The position numbers were made by a program, and so were the translations under genes. Source: Opitutaceae bacterium (lineage in GTDB: Bacteria > Verrucomicrobiota > Verrucomicrobiia > Opitutales > Opitutaceae). Taken from it: DNA of 5,353 bases. The stretch's first letter is position 1; every line of letters starts with the position of its first letter. The notes beneath the pieces were generated by a model that was not told the DNA's origin, ran no database searches, and worked only from the letters and a program-made list of their open reading frames with translations. The DNA lies in NCBI GenBank assembly GCA_016763045.1, contig JAESUN010000056.1, forward strand, positions 1 through 5,353. The letters are read 5' to 3'. Of this stretch, positions 1 to 5,353 are shown in pieces.

Positions 1-1584
1 AATTGTTTTCGCGCATTGGCAGGTGATCCCTCTCGGGAGGCAATTATTGATATGTATCCGGAGCGTAAAGCGTTGAAGGCAGGTATGCTATTGGCTGTTT
101 CGATTGCCTTATCACGACGTTGGAAAGCGAATATTTCCGAACATAGAGTGGGGGTTGTGTTGCCTCCTGGTATTGGGGGGACGGTGGCAAATCTTGCATT
201 GGCTCTGGCGGATAAAACACCCGTTAATTTGAATTCCACAATAGGAGAGGCTTCGGTGAAAGCATGTCTTCGCAAAGGGGAGATTTCGAGAATGGTCTCG
301 GCCGGAGCTTTGAAGAAGAAAATCCCTACGTTTCCTTGGCCTGATGAGGTATTAGATATCAAGGATGAGATAACGGCTTGTGGGAAGTTATCCATAGTGG
401 GTTGGTTGATTGCGATAAAGCTGCTTCCTGTTGCTCTTTTGATGAAATGGCTAAAGGTTCCGAAGGAAGGCGGGCGAAGAGAATCGTGTTTGTTGTTCAC
501 AAGTGGTAGCTCTGGAGAGCCGAAGGGGGTTGTTTTGACACATCGTAATGTAATCGCAAATACGCTCCAGATTGGCCATTCATGTATATTGCCTTATGGG
601 TCTTCAATGATGGCCTGTTTACCTATCTTTCATAGTTTCGGTTGTACGGTGACGTTATGGTATGCTCTGAGTAATGGAGTCAAAATTGTTTCATATCCAA
701 CTCCTTTGGAAACACGGAAAATTGCCGAAATAATAGAGGCAGAAAAAGTAAATATTTTTGTGGGTGCGGCTACCTTTTTACGTCCTTTCTTAAAAAAAGC
801 GACCCGCGATCAAATAGGAAATATGGATTTCATCATAGCGGGTGCGGAAAAATTGCCGCAAAAGCTCTACGATGCTTTTCTTGAGGATTTTGGGGTGCCC
901 ATTTACGAAGGATATGGCCTTACCGAAACTTCGCCGGTTCTCAGTGTTAACCGTCCGTCAGGGTTGGGTGAAGTGGATGAGGGAACAGAGAAGGGCGCTA
1001 CGAGAGCGAAGGTTGGATCTGCGGGCCCACTGTTAGAAGGAATCAGTGCACGGATTGTTGACGTGGATTCGCGCAAGGATCTTCCCTTGACTGAAGTAGG
1101 GCTGCTCTGGGTGAAAGGAGCCAATGTTTTCGAGGGTTACCTTGGGGATGCCGAAACAACGGAAAAAGTGATTAAAGATGGATGGTTTAATACAGGTGAT
1201 TTGGCACGTTTTGATGAAGACGGGCTTCTTCACATTGAGGGGCGTTTATCTCGATTCTCTAAGATCGGAGGAGAAATGGTCCCGCATGGATTGGTGGAGG
1301 AACGCATCGAGGAGGCGATGAATTGGGGAGGGGACACTCAAGTAGTGTCTATCGTCGGCGCACCAAATGAAGTAAAGGGAGAGGCTTTGGTTCTCCTAAC
1401 AACGGAAGAGATTTCAATAAAAGAGTTGAGGGGACAACTAGTCGAAGCGGGGTTACCCAATCTTTGGATTCCTAAGCTGGTATATAAGGTGGCAGTGATT
1501 CCGGTCCTCGCGAACGGGAAGTGTGATTTGAAACAATGCGAATCTTTGGCTATCGATATGATGGCGCGGATGTACGCTGATTAA
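1..1584 (+). CDS. Aas-like acyl-[ACP]/acyl-CoA synthetase (AMP-binding), 5' end outside window
   Basis: ATP-dependent acyl-adenylate-forming enzyme that would load a fatty acid onto ACP or CoA, most like the C-terminal synthetase half of Aas (acyl-ACP synthetase / 2-acylglycerophosphoethanolamine acyltransferase). The frame is open from base 1 without a stop, so the TTG at base 16 is probably internal. Counting from that TTG: the family segment VGVVLPP..G at 45-54 and PVNLNSTIG at 69-77; P-loop FTSGSSGEPKG at 161-171; YGLTETSP at 300-307; GWFNTGDL at 389-396 with the catalytic-loop region GRLSRFSKIGGE at 409-420; and NGKCDLK at 500-506, where K502 sits at the usual catalytic lysine place. A hydrophobic stretch at 125-146 (WLIAIKLLPVALLMKWL) may contact the membrane. 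Known relatives carry an acyltransferase and sometimes an MFS transporter domain N-terminally; whether this one does cannot be seen. All adenylation motifs look intact. The substrate (ACP or CoA) is inferred. Confidence 0.85.
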   Translation, partial: NCFRALAGDPSREAIIDMYPERKALKAGMLLAVSIALSRRWKANISEHRVGVVLPPGIGGTVANLALALADKTPVNLNSTIGEASVKACLRKGEISRMVSAGALKKKIPTFPWPDEVLDIKDEITACGKLSIVGWLIAIKLLPVALLMKWLKVPKEGGRRESCLLFTSGSSGEPKGVVLTHRNVIANTLQIGHSCILPYGSSMMACLPIFHSFGCTVTLWYALSNGVKIVSYPTPLETRKIAEIIEAEKVNIFVGAATFLRPFLKKATRDQIGNMDFIIAGAEKLPQKLYDAFLEDFGVPIYEGYGLTETSPVLSVNRPSGLGEVDEGTEKGATRAKVGSAGPLLEGISARIVDVDSRKDLPLTEVGLLWVKGANVFEGYLGDAETTEKVIKDGWFNTGDLARFDEDGLLHIEGRLSRFSKIGGEMVPHGLVEERIEEAMNWGGDTQVVSIVGAPNEVKGEALVLLTTEEISIKELRGQLVEAGLPNLWIPKLVYKVAVIPVLANGKCDLKQCESLAIDMMARMYAD

Positions 1585-1615
1585 GTTATCTTTTCTTGTT
1601 TGATTATTGCCCCAT

Positions 1616-2626
1616 TTATTCGAGCACACTTTCTCTAGATTGCTCTTTTTCGCTTAAAACTCGATTACCTGTGGTCAATGGAGGTGGAGGTCGCGAAACA
1701 GGTGGAGGTCGTGGAGTAGGTGCAGGGGGGGTATAAGTTGGTTTGTTAGTAGAGGTCTGTGTTTTTGGTGCAGATGGGGGGAGATGCACTCTCACTGGTT
1801 GAGTGGTCCGGGGGGTTATACCAATGGGCCCTGTTGAAGTGGATTTGGTAGAAGTGTATACTTTTTTTGGTGGTTTCGGAATCGGAAGTGCATCCGAGGG
1901 AGGCGAATGCCGAGGAGGTGTTGGGGTGACCTCTGGTTCTGGATGGTCTGTATGCTGATGTTGATTTGGGTGGTCCGTGTGGTGATATTGGTTTGATTCG
2001 TGATGTCTATGCCGGCTGTTTCCTGACCACCTTCTATGGTAAGGGCTAAAGTAAGATGGGTAACTGAGATACGACGTGTAGAAAAATGTATTTCGTCTGA
2101 CGTTTGCAGCTTGTTCTTCTGCGATGAGGAGACGGTATTCGAGGTCTTTAATATACTGATCTGTTTCAGTTTGATTTCTGAGGTCGGCTAATTCTTCCGA
2201 GTTTTTTATTTCGAGTGTATCGATTAAATTATTTACCGGTATCATCGGGTATCGTGCTCGAAAATCTTTCCAATAAGCGATTTGATAGATGGTCGGTGCA
2301 TAGATGAAATCCGGATCTGAAAGTTTTTCCTCTTTTAAGGCCAGGCCCTCTTTTTCAAGTATAGCGAGGCGTTTGATTTCGTCTTTTTTGTTTAGTTGAA
2401 CTTCTTCTTCGGAAACGAGATCGAAATCGGATACGATATCGTTCTTTAAGATGATTTCTCCTCGATCAAAGAAAAGCACGAGGGTCTCGTTGATTTCCAT
2501 GAAGCCGGAAGGATCTCCTAATAAATCGAGAACCGTATCCTTTGAATCGCCGATTTTTATTTCATTACTAAAAGCACATGTTGCACTGGCAATCATGCTC
2601 CAGAGAATGAGTTGCAATACTTTCAT
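1616..2626 (-). CDS. Exported hypothetical protein: BamE/SmpA-like N-domain, His-rich repeat, Pro-rich tail
   Basis: Function unknown; 336 residues. Residues 1-18/20 look like a signal peptide (MKVLQLILWSMIASATCA; cleavage after A18 or S20). C17 is preceded by S-A-T, a poor lipobox, so a lipoprotein is unlikely. Residues 22-72 (IKIGDSKDTVLDLLGDPSG, then a strand-rich part ending in DFDLV) follow the G-x-s-x-x-x-V-x-x-x-L-G-x-P pattern of small SmpA/OmlA/BamE-like domains. Residues 72-178 are charged and probably helical or coiled (KKDEIKRLAILEKEG; IKDLEYRLLIAEEQAANVR). Residues 181-200 are rich in Tyr, Phe and Ser. Residues 197-229 hold ten histidines and a 9-residue tandem repeat. Residues 230-320 are Pro/Thr/Ser-rich and likely disordered. 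The ATG at 2626 is chosen because the signal peptide starts there, but there is no Shine-Dalgarno sequence before it. It appears to be a single-gene unit, convergent with the synthetase. A periplasmic or envelope location is inferred; metal or cell-wall binding by the low-complexity part is only a guess. Confidence 0.8.
   Translation of the reverse strand: MKVLQLILWSMIASATCAFSNEIKIGDSKDTVLDLLGDPSGFMEINETLVLFFDRGEIILKNDIVSDFDLVSEEEVQLNKKDEIKRLAILEKEGLALKEEKLSDPDFIYAPTIYQIAYWKDFRARYPMIPVNNLIDTLEIKNSEELADLRNQTETDQYIKDLEYRLLIAEEQAANVRRNTFFYTSYLSYPSYFSPYHRRWSGNSRHRHHESNQYHHTDHPNQHQHTDHPEPEVTPTPPRHSPPSDALPIPKPPKKVYTSTKSTSTGPIGITPRTTQPVRVHLPPSAPKTQTSTNKPTYTPPAPTPRPPPVSRPPPPLTTGNRVLSEKEQSRESVLE
1622..1650 (+). 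terminator. Possible weak terminator of the acyl-ACP synthetase gene
   Basis: On the plus strand GAGCA (1622-1626) and TGCTC (1641-1645) form a perfect 5-bp stem with a 14-base loop, followed at once by TTTTT (1646-1650). It begins 37 bases after the synthetase stop and lies inside the 3' end of the convergent gene. The stem is short and the loop long, so it could be chance. No other hairpin was seen in the 31-bp gap between the two genes. Confidence 0.3.
1676..1711 (-). repeat. 18-bp-period imperfect tandem repeat in the Pro-rich tail
   Basis: The 11-mer GGTGGAGGTCG occurs on the plus strand at 1683-1693 and again at 1701-1711, an 18-base period. On the coding strand it gives RPPPVS-RPPPPL at about residues 306-317. 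It is a short in-frame repeat in a low-complexity proline region and its second half has diverged. Confidence 0.6.
1940..1993 (-). repeat. 27-bp tandem repeat, two copies, coding for a His-rich 9-mer
   Basis: Bases 1940-1966 and 1967-1993 match at 21 of 27 positions by my count. They encode NQYHHTDHP (residues 212-220) followed directly by NQHQHTDHP (221-229), 7 of 9 residues identical. This indicates an in-frame duplication inside the exported protein gene. Confidence 0.8.
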
Positions 2627-2631
2627 GCTTA

Positions 2632-2660
2632 AAAGTATGGAGGAAATGGAAGTTTTGCAA
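2632..2660 (-). promoter_or_regulatory. Weak sigma70-like promoter candidate for the exported protein gene
   Basis: On the minus strand TTGCAA (2660-2655) is followed after 17 bases by TACTTT (2637-2632), which ends only five bases before the ATG at 2626. The -35 box is fair and the -10 box poor (3 of 6). If real, transcription would begin at or next to the start codon, giving a nearly leaderless mRNA. A perfect 5-bp inverted repeat, AAGTT-TTGC-AACTT (plus strand 2650-2663), overlaps the -35 box and could be an operator or chance. Confidence 0.25.
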
Positions 2661-2702
2661 CTTTCGCTTTTTTTAAAGGAAAGCGGGGGTGACTGGGCAT
2701 GG

Positions 2703-2740
2703 AAAACCCGACTGATCCTTTTCGGATGAAAGCCGGGTTT
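2703..2740 (-). terminator. Probable rho-independent terminator after glyA
   Basis: Read on the minus strand, AAACCCG (2740-2734) pairs with CGGGTTT (2710-2704). Inside, GCT/AGT (with one G-U pair) and ATCC/GGAT close a GAAAA loop, leaving a small internal bulge. The descending arm runs into TTTT. It lies 30-70 bp beyond the glyA stop and before the next gene on the same strand, which is where the operon should end. The U-tract is short and partly within the stem, so termination strength is uncertain. Confidence 0.5.
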
Positions 2741-2769
2741 GCGCAGTCGAATTTTTTTAAGGAATTCGG

Positions 2770-4053
2770 TTACATTTTGTATGGAAGAGGGAATCTAGCA
2801 CAAAGCTCCAAGGTGATTGCTTTTGCTTTGGCGATGGCTTCTTCCGATTCAATATTCGAAACAACAAGGCTAATTGCTCCCGCAATCTGTCGCATTTCGT
2901 TTTCTTTCATCCCTCTTGTGGTAACAGCGGGTGTCCCGATCCGGAGTCCACTTGTTTGGAAGGGACTGCGGGTTTCGCCTGGGACGGTATTCCTGTTTGT
3001 TGTGATATTGGCTTTTTCAAGAACGAGTTGAGCTTTTTTTCCGGTGGTGTCTGGATGGCTTTTCCGAAGATCAGCTAGCATCAGGTGGTTGTCTGTTCCG
3101 TCGCTGGAGAGGAAAAATCCATGTTCTTTCAAGGCTGTAGCCAAAGCTGAGGCATTTGCAATGACCTGTATTTGATATTCTTTGAAGGCAGGTTTAAAGG
3201 CTTCCTGAAAGCAGACGGCTTTCCCTGCAATCACATGAGCGAGAGGACCTCCCTGACCACCAGGGAAAATAGCAGAATTAATAATTTTGGCATACTTCTC
3301 TCCACATAGAATGAGACCGCCTCTGGGACCCCTAAGGGTTTTATGAGTGGTCGTTGTGGTGAAGTCTGCGTAAGGAACTGGAGAAGGGTGTAAGCCTGCG
3401 ACCACAAGTCCTGCGATGTGCGCAATGTCTGCCAGCAAATAGGCTCCGACAGATTTTGCGATTTCTGACATCCGTTTAAAGTCGATGATTCTCGGATAGG
3501 CGGAAGCACCAACGGTGATCATTCGAGGTTTTTCTTTTTCCGCCTGCTCGGCCAGAGCGTCGTAGTCAATCCGCCCATCTTCAAGGTTTACGCCATAGTG
3601 GCATACGTTATAAAGTTTTCCGCTGAAGTTGACTGGGCTTCCATGAGTGAGATGACCACCGTCAGAGAGATTCATCGTCATGATCTTATCTCCAGGGTTG
3701 AGGACTGCGGTATAGACTCCAAAGTTCGCCTGACTCCCTGAGTGAGGTTGGACGTTTGCATGTTCAGCACCAAAGAGTTCTTTTGCCCGGTCAATGGCCA
3801 GTTGTTCTACGACATCTACATGTTCGCAGCCACCGTAGTATCGTTTGCCGGGGTAACCTTCAGCGTACTTATTGGTTAGGACACTCCCTTGAGCTTCCAT
3901 GACAGCTGGTAAGGTAAAGTTTTCGGAAGCGATAAGCTCAATATGAGTTTCCTGGCGGTTTCGCTCCTGCCCGATAGCTTTGTAAATAGCAGGATCCAGC
4001 TCAGCAAGAGGAGTGGGATCTAAGTATGAAGGATTGATATTGAGATCAGACAT
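2770..4053 (-). CDS. glyA: Serine hydroxymethyltransferase
   Basis: PLP-dependent cytosolic enzyme that interconverts serine plus tetrahydrofolate with glycine plus 5,10-methylenetetrahydrofolate, the main source of one-carbon units. The 427 residues are close to the usual 415-430 for bacterial GlyA. Signature parts are all present: ELIASENF at 39-46; [15 protein letters not shown] at 61-75 (Y63, E65, Y72, Y73); GGHLTHG at 132-138; ADIAHIAGL at 208-216 (D209 for the PLP ring nitrogen, H212); [15 protein letters not shown] at 232-246 with K238 as the Schiff-base lysine; and [14 protein letters not shown] at 368-381, with R371 for the substrate carboxylate. Numbering is offset by 8-9 from E. 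coli. The ATG start is secure because the next Met is residue 52, already inside the conserved core, yet there is no Shine-Dalgarno sequence upstream. It follows the phosphatase gene by 35 bp and a probable terminator lies downstream, so it is likely the last gene of the operon. Confidence 0.98.
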   Translation of the reverse strand: MSDLNINPSYLDPTPLAELDPAIYKAIGQERNRQETHIELIASENFTLPAVMEAQGSVLTNKYAEGYPGKRYYGGCEHVDVVEQLAIDRAKELFGAEHANVQPHSGSQANFGVYTAVLNPGDKIMTMNLSDGGHLTHGSPVNFSGKLYNVCHYGVNLEDGRIDYDALAEQAEKEKPRMITVGASAYPRIIDFKRMSEIAKSVGAYLLADIAHIAGLVVAGLHPSPVPYADFTTTTTHKTLRGPRGGLILCGEKYAKIINSAIFPGGQGGPLAHVIAGKAVCFQEAFKPAFKEYQIQVIANASALATALKEHGFFLSSDGTDNHLMLADLRKSHPDTTGKKAQLVLEKANITTNRNTVPGETRSPFQTSGLRIGTPAVTTRGMKENEMRQIAGAISLVVSNIESEEAIAKAKAITLELCARFPLPYKM

Positions 4054-4088
4054 AATCGTATGTGCAAGAAGAGGAGAATTGTTCCGAA

Positions 4089-4574
4089 CTATTTGGCAAG
4101 CAGTGTTTTTACAAAAGAGACAAGAGAGGGGATGGATTCGACCATACTATCTCGACAGTTTTCGTAATTATTTAGGGCCATCCCATACGGATCAGGGATT
4201 TCCTCCTCTTCAACATTGGGAATGAATTCCCTCATGAGATAAAGGTTTTTGGGAAGAGGATCTGCATGCATCTGGATGATGGATCGATGTGACTCTGTCA
4301 TACAGAAGATGGCGATAGCCTGATCTATCAAGTCTTGGTTAAGGGGTTCACTTGCATGGTTTTTCAGAGAGATTCCAACATTCTTCAATGCTTTGACAGA
4401 ATTAGTTGAAGGGGATTGTCCGGGCATGGTGGAAACACCTGCCGAAATGATTTTGAGCGACTTTAGAGGTTCCTCTTCTGCATCGAGCGCGTGGCGAAAC
4501 AATCTCTCGGCCATGGGGCTTCGACAAATATTTGCTGTACAGACAAAAATAACTAGATCCCGTTGATCAGACAT
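4089..4574 (-). CDS. Low-molecular-weight protein phosphatase (LMW-PTP/YwlE family)
   Basis: Cytosolic phosphatase of 161 residues, typical for the family, which dephosphorylates phosphotyrosine or, in YwlE-type members, phosphoarginine. The catalytic P-loop CTANICRS is at 12-19: nucleophile C12, Arg18, and C17 next to it as in many relatives. ISAGV at 43-47 is the family strand, and the general-acid aspartate is D128 in IPDPYG (126-131). The overall pattern ([20 protein letters not shown]) looks closer to YwlE than to eukaryotic LMW-PTP. At the position where YwlE has the Thr that selects phosphoarginine, this protein has I16, as tyrosine phosphatases do. It sits 40 bp after the S41-like gene and 35 bp before glyA on the same strand, and no promoter is evident in either gap. 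The ATG fits the family N-terminus but lacks a Shine-Dalgarno sequence. The stop is TAG. Confidence 0.93.
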   Translation of the reverse strand: MSDQRDLVIFVCTANICRSPMAERLFRHALDAEEEPLKSLKIISAGVSTMPGQSPSTNSVKALKNVGISLKNHASEPLNQDLIDQAIAIFCMTESHRSIIQMHADPLPKNLYLMREFIPNVEEEEIPDPYGMALNNYENCRDSMVESIPSLVSFVKTLLAK

Positions 4575-4614
4575 AAGCCAATGAGTTTGTGGAAGAAGTT
4601 TCTGCTGGCAAATC

Positions 4615-5353
4615 TCAAATCGATGAGAGCTTACCGAGCCCTTCCAAGGCTTTGATTAGAAAGTAAGCCCGTTGAAGGATATCATCAGTCAGAGGAGGAG
4701 AAGAATCCTCTTCGGCGATAGAAGGTTTCTCTTTTTTGACTGATTGATGTTGGCCTTTTAAGGCTTGGTTATTTTGGAAATCTTTCATCAAACGGGCTTC
4801 GTCATAACGATCCTTCACAACAGTTCCATTTATAAGAGCTTTCATGTCCATTGTTTGCCCAAGAGCGTGGTAGGCCTTATGGTCTTTTTCGGGCAAGACG
4901 TTAACATTTAGTTTTGGAGTGAAGCCAGTTTCATTAGGAGAAGTTCCTATGGCAATGATGGAGCCTTCATTTTGTAGATCCTGCAATAGTTTCCCTAATG
5001 GGGGTGAGGTTTCTTTATTACAAAGAACAAGGATTGTCCGAGGCGATTTGGATGGGCGGGAATGGATGGATAGCAGGTTGCCTAGCGAATGGATTGATTC
5101 GGGATCGGATCTTACAAAGCGAAGATCGATAACGAGTGCTCGTTGGCTGAGATGAGCTTTCAGTAAGGAAAAGGAGTCTCCTATATCTTGAATGCGGATA
5201 TAGGATGTCTCGTCTGCGAGGGAGTAGAGGAGTGAACCGAAAGCCTTATCCAGAGAGATTGAAACGAGCTCTGGTGAATCTTCAGAGGTTTTGTTTGTGG
5301 ATTCGAATGAGTAAGTCTCTTCTTTGTAAACGCTCTCATTTGCGATGAGTAAA
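4615..5353 (-). CDS. S41 peptidase-like protein, probably inactive; 5' end outside window
   Basis: The frame is open from the right edge to a TGA at 4615-4617, showing 245 C-terminal residues; the TTG at 4986 is internal (residue 123). Numbered from the codon at 5352, the order of elements resembles the protease domain of C-terminal processing peptidases: a YIRIQDI strand (51-57) and SLLKAHL (62-68); ALVIDLR (72-78), which matches the I-x-L-D-L-R strand normally followed by NPGG; TILVLCN (106-112), matching the V-x-L-V-N strand before the catalytic serine; GKLLQDLQNEGSIIAIGT (120-137), matching the helix and I-G strand; and a C-terminal LTDDILQRAYFLIKALEGL helix. NPGG is replaced by FVRS, the serine region reads KETSPPLG, and no F-G-K-G lysine is seen after IGT. 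If the assignment holds, this is a non-catalytic relative. It is the first visible gene of the probable operon with the phosphatase and glyA. The family call is motif-based and moderate; a crotonase-fold protein of other function remains possible. Confidence 0.55.
   Translation of the reverse strand, partial: LLIANESVYKEETYSFESTNKTSEDSPELVSISLDKAFGSLLYSLADETSYIRIQDIGDSFSLLKAHLSQRALVIDLRFVRSDPESIHSLGNLLSIHSRPSKSPRTILVLCNKETSPPLGKLLQDLQNEGSIIAIGTSPNETGFTPKLNVNVLPEKDHKAYHALGQTMDMKALINGTVVKDRYDEARLMKDFQNNQALKGQHQSVKKEKPSIAEEDSSPPLTDDILQRAYFLIKALEGLGKLSSI

Noticed and set aside
16..18. TTG as the start codon of the acyl-ACP synthetase
   Set aside because: The frame is open to base 1 (N-C-F-R-A before it) and family members continue N-terminally, so this Leu codon is more likely internal.
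2573..2578. Lipobox around C17 of the exported protein
   Set aside because: The residues before the cysteine are S-A-T; Thr at -1 and no Leu at -3 do not fit the usual L-A/S-G/A-C pattern.
2748..2768. CGAATT/AATTCG inverted repeat just after the glyA stop
   Set aside because: The 6-bp AT-rich stem has a 9-base loop and no U-tract after it on the minus strand; the hairpin at 2703-2740 is a better terminator.
2451..3031. Plus-strand open frames of 92 and 110 codons across the intergenic region and the glyA end
   Set aside because: They mostly lie antisense to well-supported genes, show no recognisable motif, and one covers the probable terminator.
4984..4986. TTG as the start of a 123-residue gene
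   Set aside because: The same frame runs without a stop to the right edge and the upstream part (ALVIDLR, TILVLCN) carries the core strands of the domain.
4919..5155. Plus-strand 78-codon open frame opposite the S41-like gene
   Set aside because: Antisense to a frame with family-like strands; its translation shows no domain pattern.

Overview
The window reads as ordinary bacterial chromosome: closely packed genes and no RNA gene, insertion sequence, integrase or CRISPR array that I can see. The protein styles (an Aas-like acyl-ACP synthetase, a glyA/low-molecular-weight phosphatase cluster, a short BamE-like secreted protein with a Pro-rich tail) remind me of Verrucomicrobiota, perhaps Opitutae. 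That is recollection of family resemblance, not a search, and confidence in it is low.

Layout. Bases 1-1584 (+) hold the 3' part of an acyl-[ACP]/acyl-CoA synthetase that is open at the left edge. It converges with a minus-strand gene (2626-1616) for an exported 336-residue protein: signal peptide, small BamE/SmpA-like domain, helical middle, His-rich tandem repeat and long Pro/Thr/Ser tail. Upstream of that gene lies a 143-bp intergenic region with a probable terminator for glyA and a weak promoter candidate. The rest is a minus-strand run, probably one operon read from the right edge leftwards: a C-terminal fragment resembling S41 (C-terminal processing) peptidases but apparently lacking the catalytic residues (5352-4615), a low-molecular-weight protein phosphatase (4574-4089) and glyA, serine hydroxymethyltransferase (4053-2770). 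Gaps are 40 and 35 bp.

How the genes relate. GlyA feeds one-carbon metabolism and makes glycine. The phosphatase next to it recalls the Bacillus ywlE...glyA neighbourhood, although the rpiB and ywlG genes found between them there are absent here. The synthetase probably activates fatty acids for phospholipid remodelling at the inner membrane. The His/Pro-rich protein is likely periplasmic or outer-membrane associated, with unknown function.

The most interesting points are the apparent S41 pseudoenzyme, the two-domain low-complexity secreted protein, and the lack of Shine-Dalgarno sequences before all three complete minus-strand genes. I do not see a clear novel defence or mobile system.
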